A stretch of DNA of 37,419 nt from Bdellovibrionales bacterium. GTDB lineage: Bacteria > Bdellovibrionota > UBA2428. The notes beneath the pieces were generated by a model that was not told where the DNA came from, ran no database searches, and saw only the letters and a program-made list of their open reading frames with translations. The position numbers and the translations under genes are program-made. Positions within the stretch are counted from its first letter, which is position 1, and each line of letters opens with the position of its first letter. Positions 24,367 to 32,878 of the stretch are shown in pieces. The DNA lies in the NCBI GenBank assembly GCA_018266335.1, contig JAFEAR010000128.1, forward strand, positions 1 through 37,419, in the 5' to 3' direction.

Positions 24367-25110
24367 ATGTCGTCGAAAGTCAAAGCGAAAAAGCCCGCGG
24401 CCAAAAAAGCAGCTGCTCCCAGCAAAAAAGCCGCCCCCAAAGCAGTAAAGGCTTCCGCCAAGACGGTCAGCAAAAAGACGGCCGCTCCCGCTAAAGCAGC
24501 AAAGCCCGCAAAAAAAGAAGCTCCCAAAAAAGTAGAAGCCGCGCAGAGCGAAACCGACAAGCGCAAAGCCAAAGCCGCCGCCGCCGTTAAAGCTGCAATG
24601 GCCTCCAGCAACAAGTCGAATGACTCCGAAGAAGAAGACGAGTTCGATCCTGCGGCCTTCTTTGCCGCTTCGGGTGGCAAGGGGCTCTTCAAAGCGCACG
24701 TGATGCGCAAAGAGCGCGTGGATTTTAACCTTACGGTTCGTTACCGCTTCCTGACTGGGCCGCTCGTATTCAACGCCGACCTGCTCAACCTTTCCAAAGG
24801 TGGCCTCTGCTTGAAGACCGAAGAAGTCATCAAAGCTAAAGCCGTGCTGCGCATCGAAATTCCCCTGCCCCACACCTCGGAACTCTTCGCCATTCAAGCG
24901 GAGTGCGTGTGGAGCGATGCCGCTCCGGGCGGCGTTAAAGCCAAAGGCCCCGGCCGCAACGTTCACACCGGTCTGAAATTCTTGCCGATGTCGCTCGCCA
25001 AGCAAACCGTGATCAACCAATTCATCCAACAACGCCGCGACGAAATCATCATGGCAAAAATTGGTTTGGATAAGTTCACGGACTCCGTGCCCGTCGCCGG
25101 CCTGGATTGA
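24367..25110 (+). CDS. PilZ-domain protein with a histone-H1-like tail
   Basis: This 247-residue protein begins with about 80 residues made almost only of Lys, Ala, Pro, Ser and Thr (repeated KKAA/PAKKA patterns, strongly basic), like bacterial histone-H1 or HU tails. A short acidic patch follows (88-94, EEEDEFD), and then a PilZ domain (about 108-220) with the arginine site RKER (114-117, one residue shorter than usual RxxxR) and NLSKGG (141-146, the N/DxSxxG motif). It should bind cyclic di-GMP. The tail probably binds DNA, RNA or polyphosphate (inference). The ATG has AAGGAG 12 bases upstream; a TTG at 24331 is weaker. It is divergent from the NFACT operon, and a diguanylate cyclase is in the same window. 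Confidence 0.9.
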   Translation: MSSKVKAKKPAAKKAAAPSKKAAPKAVKASAKTVSKKTAAPAKAAKPAKKEAPKKVEAAQSETDKRKAKAAAAVKAAMASSNKSNDSEEEDEFDPAAFFAASGGKGLFKAHVMRKERVDFNLTVRYRFLTGPLVFNADLLNLSKGGLCLKTEEVIKAKAVLRIEIPLPHTSELFAIQAECVWSDAAPGGVKAKGPGRNVHTGLKFLPMSLAKQTVINQFIQQRRDEIIMAKIGLDKFTDSVPVAGLD

Positions 25111-25183
25111 TTTGATCGTCCGACAAGCGAGAGCATGATTTCGTCTCTTACGATCTCATCTTTTAGCGACCCGCCCTGTGCCC

Positions 25184-25203
25184 GTGTAGAAATGTAACAT
25201 TTC
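25184..25203 (+). repeat. Copy 1 of an exact 18-bp intergenic repeat with palindrome
   Basis: GTGTAGAAATGTAACATT (25184-25201) occurs again at 36813-36830, in the same orientation. Here it extends to GAAATGT-A-ACATTTC (25189-25203), an inverted repeat with seven-base arms. It stands between two convergent genes, so it is not a normal promoter position. The perfect 12-bp palindrome GCACACGTGTGC follows at 25227-25238. It could be a protein-binding site, a small-RNA promoter element, or the end of a vanished insertion sequence. Confidence 0.6.
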
Positions 25204-25285
25204 AAAATCCACTCCGACGCCGGCGGGCACACGTGTGCAAGCATGAAACAACGGCGCGGCTTGGCCTAGTGTTCGTTACGCACTC

Positions 25286-25717
25286 TTATTTAGTGAGTCG
25301 ACAACATCCCTCAAGCACCTCGTCACCGCGAATTAAAATTCCCGAATAGCCAAACTGCGCCTCCGCTCCCTCGCCAGGTCCCGTGCAGTTACCTTGGCGC
25401 ACGACAAGTTCGCCACGCTGACCGGAAGTCACAAAATCCAGGGGATATACGCGTACGAAGTCTGGTACCCGATTGCTAGCAACGCGAACTTTACCCAATT
25501 TGATCTTAGAATCGTCAATACCGTTGGGAGTCTCAAAACCACCCGCACCCTTAAGCTTATCCTTCGCAATATCGATATTCCAGAACGGTTCGTCGCCAAC
25601 GCACCTAAGAACTGTTGGGCCGGAGGGATTACCGTGTTCATCGCCTTGAGGTGCAGCCGCCTGGGCCAAACCGCCAACTAGAATCATACCCATGAGAGCC
25701 GTACGCCATGATTTCAT
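25286..25717 (-). CDS. Small exported COG3650-like protein
   Basis: This 143-residue secreted protein has a signal peptide (MKSWRTALMGMILVGG, cut near AQA). The mature part holds VLRCVGDEPFWNIDI and ends in EVLEGCCRLTK. This pair of motifs, C-x-G-x-EPFW and GCC near the end, is the pattern of COG3650-like small membrane or periplasmic proteins of unknown function. ATG 25717 has the excellent ribosome-binding site AAAGGAG five bases upstream; the upstream part of the frame was rejected. Its start overlaps the stop of the regulator gene (ATGA), so both are coupled. The role is unknown. Confidence 0.7.
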   Translation of the reverse strand: MKSWRTALMGMILVGGLAQAAAPQGDEHGNPSGPTVLRCVGDEPFWNIDIAKDKLKGAGGFETPNGIDDSKIKLGKVRVASNRVPDFVRVYPLDFVTSGQRGELVVRQGNCTGPGEGAEAQFGYSGILIRGDEVLEGCCRLTK

Positions 25718-26490
25718 TTTTTCTCCTTTGTTTTGGTTGGAATATCGCTGAGTGCGAAAAGTTGTAAATTCAAACGATAGACACGCGAACGAGTGCCCGA
25801 CTCCAAAAAAGCGCACAGCTCGCGTCTAAATTTACGGAGGCGCTCTTTGGCGCGCGGCAAACGACTCGGATCGATGAGCATGGTGATGCCGGTGATGTCA
25901 CGCTCGCTAGAAATTTGCTCCCGCATCGCTCGCCGGGCGAGGCCCAAGTGCTGGTCGTGACTCTCGCGCAGAGCTTCGCTAGGCACGTCGTGCGTAGTGG
26001 TGAGCGGTTCAACGATTCGCACCAACAATTCGCCCCGTCTCTCTACCAGCCCCAAACGCTCGAGCCGCGTTAAATCATCGCGTACCCGCCGAACGCTGAG
26101 CCGTAGGCGCTTCGCGAAACTGACCTCGAGGCCGCGCAACGGCTGATCAGCTTCGAGCAAGGACAGTATGGCAAAGCAAGACCAATCGGCAATGACACGG
26201 AATTCATCGTCAGAGAGTTCACGGCGCGCGGCGGAGCTGGCTCGTGCGCTGGTGGTGAGACCGCGTAAAATACCCCGACTAACTTCAGCATCGAGCCCTA
26301 GCCGGCTCAGAATACGTTGGCCAACAGCTGGACTAATAGCGCGTTTACAACGTAACACTTCGCTCAGCGCCGAAACTGGCATGCCCAATCGACGCGAAAA
26401 ACTGCGAAGGGAGTATCGCGGATTTTTTTGCCGAATACGCAGAAGCTCTTTCTGCAACTCACCAACTAAAGTCGCCTGTGCAGCTGCCAT
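25714..26490 (-). CDS. TIGR02147-type regulator (DUF4423)
   Basis: This 258-residue protein has the pattern of the TIGR02147 family, which is largely restricted to Bdellovibrio-like bacteria and Fibrobacteres. The N-terminus has a helix-turn-helix (about 25-60: LRSFSRRLGMPVSALSEVLR). A winged-helix region follows in the middle (LSVRRVRDDLTRLERLGLVER). The C-terminal signature is DITGITMLIDPSRLPRAKE followed by RVYRLNLQLFAL. It probably represses or activates genes, beginning with its own operon. A TGTTCC-N10-GGAACA inverted repeat stands about 55-75 bases upstream of its start and could be its operator. Its stop overlaps the start of the COG3650-like gene. The start has GAGG two bases before the ATG, which is rather close. 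Confidence 0.85.
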   Translation of the reverse strand: MAAAQATLVGELQKELLRIRQKNPRYSLRSFSRRLGMPVSALSEVLRCKRAISPAVGQRILSRLGLDAEVSRGILRGLTTSARASSAARRELSDDEFRVIADWSCFAILSLLEADQPLRGLEVSFAKRLRLSVRRVRDDLTRLERLGLVERRGELLVRIVEPLTTTHDVPSEALRESHDQHLGLARRAMREQISSERDITGITMLIDPSRLPRAKERLRKFRRELCAFLESGTRSRVYRLNLQLFALSDIPTKTKEKK

Positions 26491-26545
26491 GACCTCAAGA
26501 CTAACGGCGAGTGAGCAAAAAAGTTAGAGCCTCAGCACAAGAAAG

Positions 26546-26567
26546 TGTTCCGACCGAACTTGGAACA
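26546..26567. promoter_or_regulatory. Inverted repeat TGTTCC-N10-GGAACA
   Basis: Perfect six-base arms with ten bases between them (26546-26551, 26562-26567) lie between oppDF and the TIGR02147 gene. It is either an operator for the regulator downstream or a weak terminator of oppDF. The run after the stem in minus reading is CTTTCTTG, so an operator is the better guess. Confidence 0.35.
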
Positions 26568-26585
26568 GTCCGTCAAAAATTTTTC

Positions 26586-28316
26586 TTAGTGGCCGAGCAG
26601 AGCTTTGGGCATTCCCTTGGGGATGGCGCCGAGTAGTTTGCGGGTGTATTCGTCTTGCGGGGATTTGTAGATGGACACGGCGTCGTTCATTTCTACAACG
26701 CGGCCGTTGTACATGACGGCGACTTCGTCGGCGATGAACTTCACCACCGCCAAATCGTGCGAGATGAACACGTAGGTCAGTTTGAACTCGTCCTGCAAAT
26801 CGAGGAGCAAGTTTAGAATTTGCGCCTGAATGGACACGTCCAGAGCCGACACGGATTCGTCGCAAATAATAAACTCGGGCTGCACTGCTAGAGCGCGCGC
26901 GATACAAATACGCTGGCGCTGACCGCCAGAGAATTCGTGTGGGTAACGACTCAGGAACTTGGGATTGAGTCCCACGCGGTTCATGAGCTGACTTGCCCGC
27001 TCCATGCGTTCCTTCTGGTTCGCACCGAGGTTGTGAATCTGCATGGGCTCCATAATGGCCGCGCCCACCGTCATGCGGGGGTTGAGCGACGCGTAGGGAT
27101 CTTGGAAAACAATTTGCATGCGACGACGAATCTTACGCATGGCTTCGCGGTCGAGTTTGGTAACGTCGATTCCGTCGTAAAGAATTTGTCCTGCGGTGGG
27201 CTCAATCAGTCGCAAAATGGTGCGTCCGAGAGTGGTCTTACCGCAACCCGACTCACCTACCAGCCCCAGCGTACGCCCCTTGCGCACGGTGAGGCTGACG
27301 TTGTCGACGGCTTTGACGTAGTTCTTTACGCCGCCAAAGAAACCACCGCGGATGGGAAAATGCTTCTCAACGTTTTTCAATTCGAGCAGCACACTGTTAT
27401 CGGCCGTGACGACACGAGCTTCTTTAGGCTGGCTAGCCGAAGTGAGCGTGCTGATTTTTTCCTGACCGTCTTCGGTCATAAAATCGCTCACCGTCGCCAA
27501 GCGACGCGGATGTTTATCGAGCGAAGGCCGGCAAGCAAGCAGGCCCTTGGTGTACGGATGCTGGGGCATGGTGAAAATATTCACCGCATTGTTCTTTTCG
27601 ACGAGTTTGCCGCGGTACATAACCACGACGTCATCGGCAATGTCCGCAATCACGCCCAAATCGTGCGTGATGAAGAGCATGGCCATTTTGTATTCTTGCT
27701 GAAGCTTCGCGAGCAAATCGAGCACTTGCTTTTGGATGGTCACGTCGAGGGCCGTGGTGGGCTCATCGGCAATGAGGAGCTTAGGCGCGCAAGCAATCGC
27801 CATGGCGATCATCACGCGTTGTTTTTGTCCGCCGCTCATTTCGTGCGGGTACGCATTGATCTTAACGGACGGATTCGGAATGCCTACCTGATCTAGCAAG
27901 TGCAGCGCCTTGGCGCGCGCCTCACGGCTATTCATTTTTTGGTGAAGCTTAAGCGTTTCTTCGATTTGGAAGCCCACGGTGAACACGGGGTTCAAACTCG
28001 TCATGGGCTCTTGGAAAATCATGGAGATTTTATTGCCGCGAATGTCGCGCATTTGCGGCTCGGAGAGCGCCAGCAAATCTTGCCCTTCGAACAGAATTTT
28101 ACCGTGCGTGATCTTGCCCGGAGGATTCGGAATAAGGCGCATGATGCCGAGCGAAGTTACGCTCTTGCCCGAGCCCGACTCGCCCACGAGGCCCACGGTT
28201 TTGCCCGCGGGAATATCAAACGAAATGTTATCGACCGCCTTAACGATGCCATCGCTCGTCGTGAAATCGACGCAAAAATCGCGAATGCTCAGGAGGGGTG
28301 AAGAAGTGTCCGCCAT
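26586..28316 (-). CDS. Fused oligopeptide ABC transporter ATPase (OppD-OppF in one chain)
   Basis: This 576-residue protein contains two complete ABC ATPase modules in one chain, as in GsiA/YejF-type proteins. Module 1 has Walker [13 protein letters not shown], signature MSGGQKQRV and Walker [13 protein letters not shown]. Module 2 has [12 protein letters not shown], signature FSGGQRQRI and [12 protein letters not shown]; here the Walker B glutamate is followed by Ser (DESVSALD) instead of DEP. Each ends with the oligopeptide-transporter segment ([18 protein letters not shown] and [19 protein letters not shown]). It powers import of peptides through OppB and OppC. GAGG stands eight bases before the ATG. 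It is the last gene of oppA-oppB-oppC-oppDF, 14 bases after oppC. Confidence 0.95.
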   Translation of the reverse strand: MADTSSPLLSIRDFCVDFTTSDGIVKAVDNISFDIPAGKTVGLVGESGSGKSVTSLGIMRLIPNPPGKITHGKILFEGQDLLALSEPQMRDIRGNKISMIFQEPMTSLNPVFTVGFQIEETLKLHQKMNSREARAKALHLLDQVGIPNPSVKINAYPHEMSGGQKQRVMIAMAIACAPKLLIADEPTTALDVTIQKQVLDLLAKLQQEYKMAMLFITHDLGVIADIADDVVVMYRGKLVEKNNAVNIFTMPQHPYTKGLLACRPSLDKHPRRLATVSDFMTEDGQEKISTLTSASQPKEARVVTADNSVLLELKNVEKHFPIRGGFFGGVKNYVKAVDNVSLTVRKGRTLGLVGESGCGKTTLGRTILRLIEPTAGQILYDGIDVTKLDREAMRKIRRRMQIVFQDPYASLNPRMTVGAAIMEPMQIHNLGANQKERMERASQLMNRVGLNPKFLSRYPHEFSGGQRQRICIARALAVQPEFIICDESVSALDVSIQAQILNLLLDLQDEFKLTYVFISHDLAVVKFIADEVAVMYNGRVVEMNDAVSIYKSPQDEYTRKLLGAIPKGMPKALLGH

Positions 28317-28330
28317 AATCTCGTCCTCGA

Positions 28331-29215
28331 TTAAGTCCGTAGTTTAGGATCCACCGCATCCCGCAGCGCATCGGCAAAGAGGCTGAAGGACAAACAAATA
28401 AAGAACATGGCCACGGTGACACCCGCCAGGCCCCACCACACACCCTGCACCAGCTCGCCCTTGGCGTCGTCAATCATCAAACCCCAGCTGGCCGAACCCG
28501 ATTGGGCACCCAAGCCAAGGTAGGTCAAAATCACTTCGGACTTAATGGCCGTCACAAAGCGCAGGCTGAAACTAATAATGATGATGTGCACCACGTTCGG
28601 CATGATGTGCCGAAAAATCCGGCGTGCATGCCCACCACCGAGCGCTGCCGCGGCAGCCACGTACTCGCGATTTTTGTGCTTAATGAATTCCGCGCGCACT
28701 AAACGCGCCAAACTCACCCAGCTGGTCATACCGAGAGCCCAGTTCACGGACATCAAACCTTTGCCCAGCGCAAAGGCGATGGCCACGAGGAGCAAGAGCT
28801 CCGGAATGTTCGACACGGTGGTGTACAGGAAAGAGACGACCTCATCGACCCAACCGCCAAAGTAACCCGCCAAGGCGCCCAACGTAACACCGATGGGAAT
28901 TGCGATGAGCGAGGTCATCAGACCTACGTAGAGGGCCGTGTAGGTGCCCTGAATGATTTTGGCCGTTACCGAGCGACCGAAGATGTCCAACCCCAGCCAG
29001 AAGTGCCAATCCTTAGAGAAATCCGGCGCGCCACGGGAAGGGCCAATTTCGGCCTGCCAATCGGCTGCGAGCAAACCCGTCTTAGCGAGCACGGCAATGA
29101 CAACGTAGCTTACGATCACCAAAAAGCTAACAACGGCGAAGGGATCGCCCAACAAACGACGGAGCGCATCGCTCCACAAAGAACGGCCCTTAACTTTTCG
29201 CGCGAGATAGTTCAT
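28331..29215 (-). CDS. oppC: OppC-type peptide ABC transporter permease
   Basis: This 294-residue inner-membrane permease has six hydrophobic segments and the EAA-like loop AAAALGGGHARRIFRHIMPN that docks on the ATPase. The N-terminal OppC extension (residues 1-30) precedes TM1. It forms the translocation channel with OppB. ATG 29215 overlaps the oppB stop (ATGA), so translation is coupled. The very regular order oppA-B-C-DF confirms the subfamily, whereas the substrate (peptides, or perhaps murein peptides or nickel chelates) remains inference. Confidence 0.95.
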   Translation of the reverse strand: MNYLARKVKGRSLWSDALRRLLGDPFAVVSFLVIVSYVVIAVLAKTGLLAADWQAEIGPSRGAPDFSKDWHFWLGLDIFGRSVTAKIIQGTYTALYVGLMTSLIAIPIGVTLGALAGYFGGWVDEVVSFLYTTVSNIPELLLLVAIAFALGKGLMSVNWALGMTSWVSLARLVRAEFIKHKNREYVAAAAALGGGHARRIFRHIMPNVVHIIIISFSLRFVTAIKSEVILTYLGLGAQSGSASWGLMIDDAKGELVQGVWWGLAGVTVAMFFICLSFSLFADALRDAVDPKLRT

Positions 29216-30147
29216 TTGAGCTGCACCCGCGGATCGAAAACGGCGTAAAGAATATCCGCAATGATGTTGAAGATAACGTAGATCACGCTGCCGAGCACGG
29301 TGACCGTAATGAGCACGGGGCGATCGGCATTCGCAATGGCGCGCACCGTAAGATCGCCCAGACCAGGAATACTAAAGAAGCTCTCAATCAGCAGCGCGCC
29401 CAGAATCAGGAAGGGCAGCGACAAGAAGAGGTTCGTGATGATGGGAATCATGGCGTTCTTAAGCACGTGCCGGAAGAGCACGAGCGTATCGCTGAGGCCC
29501 TTGGAACGCGCCGTACGCACGTAATCTTGGTAGAGCTCGTCCAAAAAGATGGTGCGGTAAAAGCGAATATCGGGAGCCAAAGACAGCAGAATGTACACAA
29601 TCATGGGCAGTGTTAGGTAAGCCCAACGCCCGTCAAAACTGGGGTCGTAGCCGCTGATGGGAAAGGCATTCATTTTGAAGGCCAAAAAATACTGCCCCGC
29701 CAACACGTACACCAGCGCGCTCACGCTTTGCATGCCCACACTGATCGCCACCACGCTCTTATCGATGATCGAACCACGGTAGTAGGCAATGAGGATGCCC
29801 AACCCAAGGCTGGCAAACATCGAAATAAAGAAGGGCGGCACGAGCAGCGAGAGCGAGGTGCCGGCGCCTTCGGCAATCATGTCGATGATGCGCTGTTTGG
29901 TGGCATAGCTACGACCGAAGTCGAGCGTGACGAGTTGTTTGATCCAATCGAAGTACTGCGCATAGAGGGGTTTATCCAAACCCAACTCATGTTTAATGGT
30001 GGCGTAAATCTCGGGAGTAACGTGTTTGCCGGCAATTTGGAGCACGGGGTCGCCGGGCACCAAGTTGAAAATCAGGAACAACAGAAGCGTTGTGCCCAGA
30101 ATGACCGGAATTCCGTACAGAATCCTTCGGAAGATGAACGCCGCCAC
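29212..30147 (-). CDS. oppB: OppB-type peptide ABC transporter permease
   Basis: This 311-residue permease starts with the typical FRRILYGIPVILGTTLLLFLIF and FNLVPGDPV, has six membrane segments and the coupling loop TARSKGLSDTLVLFRHVLKNA. It pairs with OppC. The start is GTG 30147, with GAGG six bases upstream, eight bases after the oppA stop. It has no unusual features. The subfamily (Opp/Dpp) is secure; the substrate specificity depends on the binding protein. Confidence 0.95.
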   Translation of the reverse strand: MAAFIFRRILYGIPVILGTTLLLFLIFNLVPGDPVLQIAGKHVTPEIYATIKHELGLDKPLYAQYFDWIKQLVTLDFGRSYATKQRIIDMIAEGAGTSLSLLVPPFFISMFASLGLGILIAYYRGSIIDKSVVAISVGMQSVSALVYVLAGQYFLAFKMNAFPISGYDPSFDGRWAYLTLPMIVYILLSLAPDIRFYRTIFLDELYQDYVRTARSKGLSDTLVLFRHVLKNAMIPIITNLFLSLPFLILGALLIESFFSIPGLGDLTVRAIANADRPVLITVTVLGSVIYVIFNIIADILYAVFDPRVQLK

Positions 30148-30155
30148 TTAGGTCC

Positions 30156-31925
30156 TCAGTTTCCTTTCGAGCGCAACTCAGAATCGACGCGCAGGTACTT
30201 GGCGATCGAACCGCCCATGTACTCCATCTTAAAGTTCTTCAACCAGTTATGGTAGGTGTAATAAAACACCCGGTGGCGTTCCACGATGATGGGCATTTCT
30301 TGAATGTAAATGTCGCGCATTTTGTTGATGATCGCCCGGCGTGCCGGCGAATCCTGCATAACCCGCATTTGATCGTAGAGTTTGTTGTACTCGGGGTTAT
30401 TGAAGTTCGAGCCATTGGGGCCCGGAGCGCTGTTCGGACCGTAGAGTAGCTGCAAGAAGTTCTCGGCGTCCGGGTAGTCGGCCATCCACGCAATGCCCCA
30501 CATTTGGGCTTTCTTGCGAATGATCTTCTCGTCGAGCTCGGAGAACTGGTTGTAGTTCACGCGCACTTTAATGCCAATTTCGCCCACGTACTTCTGGAAG
30601 AGCTCGGCCAGTTGGCGCGAGTCGGTACCATTGGGCACTTCATACACGAGCTCCGGAAGTCCTTGTCCACCCGGGTAGCCGGCTTTGGCGAGGAGTTCCT
30701 TGGCTTTCTCTACGTTGTGCTGGTTGTAGGGGTTCACGAAGCTTTCTTCGTAGCCAGCCAAAGCGGGGGGCAAAAGGAATTGACCCAGTACCGGCGTGCC
30801 CCAGAAGAGAATGTCCGAAGTTTTCTTTTGGTCGATGGCCAGCGCAATGGCCTTGCGCAGGTTCGGGCCGCCCTTCTTGATGACGGGATCTTCCATGTTG
30901 AAAGCGATGTAGGAAATTTCGGGCTGCGGTGCCTTCATGAGGCGAATGCCCTTAGCCACTTGATCGGGCAGTAGCTCGTGCGTGTTCTTGTCGATCATCG
31001 AATCGAAGTTGTCCTTGGGAATCTGCGTGACGTCGATGGAACCCTTGAGGAAGTTCAACCAGCGGGGCTGGCTCTCTACGAAAATGTGGTACTCAAGTTT
31101 GTCCGCGAGGGGCATCATTTTGCCCGCGTCGGCCAGCAGGCCATTTGCAGCGTCGGAAGCTTCGCCCTCGGCCGGGTACGGTTCGCCGCGGTAGTTCGGG
31201 TTCTTTACGAAGCTGAGCTTCGAGTTGCGCATCCAGTTGACGAGTTTGTAGGGACCCGTGCCCACCAGATTGTTACCAAAGTCTTTGCCGAGTTTTTCAA
31301 CGGCTTCATGGGGAACCACGAAACCGGTGGGCATTGCGAGCACGAACAAAAGCTGCGCGTACTTGTGATTGAGTTTAATTTGCAGCGTGTAGTCATCTAC
31401 GGCTTTGAAGCCTTCGGGCGGATGATCGTAGTCGACCGTCGCGTTCGTTTTTTGTTTGTCGCGCCATTCGTTCAGACCTTTGATGTGGCCATCGTAAACC
31501 CAGAACTGACCCGAACCAAGCTTAGGATCCGCCACCCGCAAGAACGAGTAAACAAAGTCTTGCGCTTTGACTTCGCGACCCTTGCCACCCGGGAAAACGT
31601 CGCTATCCATGAAGTGGATGCCCTTGCGAATTTTGAAGGTGTAGGTGAGTCCGTCTTTGGACACGGTGGGCATGGCTTCGGCCAAGTTCGGTTTCAACTC
31701 GAAGGGACGCTTGAGGTAGTGGTACTCGAGCAATCCTTCGTAGGAGAGCGAGCTAATCCAGTTCGAGTAAAGATCCTGCACCAGAGCGGGATCGAGCTGT
31801 TTTGCGTCGGCCAGCATATAGAGACGCAGCGTGCCATCGTCCTTCTTTTTACCCGTGCAGGACGCAAGGCATAAAGAGAGAGCGGGGAGAGCTAAGAGTG
31901 AGAGGCGCATCATCATTCTTTTCAT
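30156..31925 (-). CDS. oppA: OppA-type peptide-binding lipoprotein
   Basis: This 589-residue solute-binding lipoprotein has a signal peptide with several Met and a lipobox LASC (MKRMMMRLSLLALPALSL then LASCTG). The mature protein has the family-5 peptide-binding features: a LRLYMLADAKQLDPA start, LTYTFKIRKGIHFMDS, ALAIDQKKTSDILFWG and the C-terminal GIAWMADYPDAENFLQLLYGP. It captures oligopeptides in the periplasm for OppBC-DF. ATG 31925 was chosen over the far upstream frame because of the lipobox; the ribosome-binding site is poor. A terminator-like hairpin stands only 12 bases before it, so the gene may be read from its own promoter or controlled by attenuation. Confidence 0.93.
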   Translation of the reverse strand: MKRMMMRLSLLALPALSLCLASCTGKKKDDGTLRLYMLADAKQLDPALVQDLYSNWISSLSYEGLLEYHYLKRPFELKPNLAEAMPTVSKDGLTYTFKIRKGIHFMDSDVFPGGKGREVKAQDFVYSFLRVADPKLGSGQFWVYDGHIKGLNEWRDKQKTNATVDYDHPPEGFKAVDDYTLQIKLNHKYAQLLFVLAMPTGFVVPHEAVEKLGKDFGNNLVGTGPYKLVNWMRNSKLSFVKNPNYRGEPYPAEGEASDAANGLLADAGKMMPLADKLEYHIFVESQPRWLNFLKGSIDVTQIPKDNFDSMIDKNTHELLPDQVAKGIRLMKAPQPEISYIAFNMEDPVIKKGGPNLRKAIALAIDQKKTSDILFWGTPVLGQFLLPPALAGYEESFVNPYNQHNVEKAKELLAKAGYPGGQGLPELVYEVPNGTDSRQLAELFQKYVGEIGIKVRVNYNQFSELDEKIIRKKAQMWGIAWMADYPDAENFLQLLYGPNSAPGPNGSNFNNPEYNKLYDQMRVMQDSPARRAIINKMRDIYIQEMPIIVERHRVFYYTYHNWLKNFKMEYMGGSIAKYLRVDSELRSKGN

Positions 31926-31936
31926 AGGTTTGTACG

Positions 31937-31970
31937 AAAAAGCACCCCCCGTCGCACGAGTCAAAGGGGG
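31937..31970 (-). terminator. Terminator-like hairpin between the LolB-like gene and oppA
   Basis: In minus-strand reading, CCCCC (31966-31970) pairs with GGGGG (within 31945-31950) over a loop of about 15 bases, then TGC and T5 (31937-31941) follow. It lies about 56 bases after the stop of the LolB-like gene and 12 bases before the oppA ATG. It probably ends the upstream operon; read-through would make it an attenuator for oppA. Confidence 0.55.
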
Positions 31971-32026
31971 CCTACTTAAAATCACTGAATTTTGCGCTTT
32001 ACGCATACTCTCCACCGGTAACTTAA

Positions 32027-32878
32027 TCAGTAATCGCGCAGCTGCAGACCTTCGGGCGGAGTCCACTCGAAGACGTCGGCGGAGCTTGTCCAGGCCTCAA
32101 CATTTTTCCATTCGAAAACCAGCTGCCGGCCCGAGGGCGTAAAGAACTCCATGTGGGTGGGGAGCGTGGCGGGTCCAACACCCTGGAACTCGGTAAAAGC
32201 GACCCTGAGGTCGGGCCGAAGCTCGGCAGCCTGGGCGACTTCCGGGAAAGTCTTGGCAAAAACCATCAGCTCCGTGGGGGCTGCGGAGTTGGGGTCCACC
32301 CAAACCCACTTCGAACCTTCACGCCAACGGAAACGAAAGCGGTAGGCGTTGCGGTCTGGATCGTAGCGGCAGTCCCCCAACCCTCCCTCCAGGTCCACTC
32401 GGCCGGAGAGAGCGCTCACCCAAATATCCGGGTCCACCCGCACCGGCAGAAGCTGAAAAAAACGGTCCCGGCGCAGAGTGTCCCGGTGCGCCTCGGAGCT
32501 CGGAAAGCGAAAAACCACCTTTTCCCGAGGCACATACAATTGAAGCCATTTTGCGTTCATCACGAAGAGGCCCACTTTGACCCCTAAAGGCCCACTCATT
32601 TCGATGCGGGCCTGGTTGGGCATAGCCAAGGCCAGGACGAGATCGAGCTTCATGTCGGGGGTTTGGGCCCAAGCGCGGCCCCGCAAAGACTTATAAAAGG
32701 AATCGCGGAATTCGATGCGTTTAGCGACGTCGGCGCAATTTTCAATTTTGGTTGGCCGCGGACGCAGGGACTCGCGGCTCGCGCAGCTCGGCAGCAGAGC
32801 AGTGCTGAGAAGCAGCCATACCGCCGTTACGACAACGCGACTGGATGTCGGCCGTAAGGTGCTCCAGCTTGGACTCAA
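32027..32878 (-). CDS. LolB-like outer-membrane lipoprotein
   Basis: This lipoprotein (about 283 residues) has a lipobox LLPSC after a short basic and hydrophobic start. The mature part is a beta-rich fold with helical inserts of the LolB/LppX type (MSGPLGVKVGLFVMNAKWLQLYVPREKVVF is the characteristic hydrophobic strand region, followed by WRYDP-like turns). LolB accepts lipoproteins from LolA at the outer membrane. The start is uncertain: TTG 32878, three bases after GAGG-poor sequence AAGAAGAG, is the first that keeps the lipobox. It would overlap the TPR gene by 137 bases. No ATG in frame is suitable. Cotranscription with the TPR gene is certain from the overlap. Confidence 0.65.
   Translation of the reverse strand: MSPSWSTLRPTSSRVVVTAVWLLLSTALLPSCASRESLRPRPTKIENCADVAKRIEFRDSFYKSLRGRAWAQTPDMKLDLVLALAMPNQARIEMSGPLGVKVGLFVMNAKWLQLYVPREKVVFRFPSSEAHRDTLRRDRFFQLLPVRVDPDIWVSALSGRVDLEGGLGDCRYDPDRNAYRFRFRWREGSKWVWVDPNSAAPTELMVFAKTFPEVAQAAELRPDLRVAFTEFQGVGPATLPTHMEFFTPSGRQLVFEWKNVEAWTSSADVFEWTPPEGLQLRDY

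Noticed and set aside
26937..27896. 319-codon plus-strand ORF opposite oppDF
   Set aside because: It is fully antisense to a highly conserved ABC ATPase; the protein has no recognisable family.
30978..31874. 298-codon plus-strand ORF opposite oppA
   Set aside because: It is antisense to a certain oppA, with composition typical of a shadow frame.
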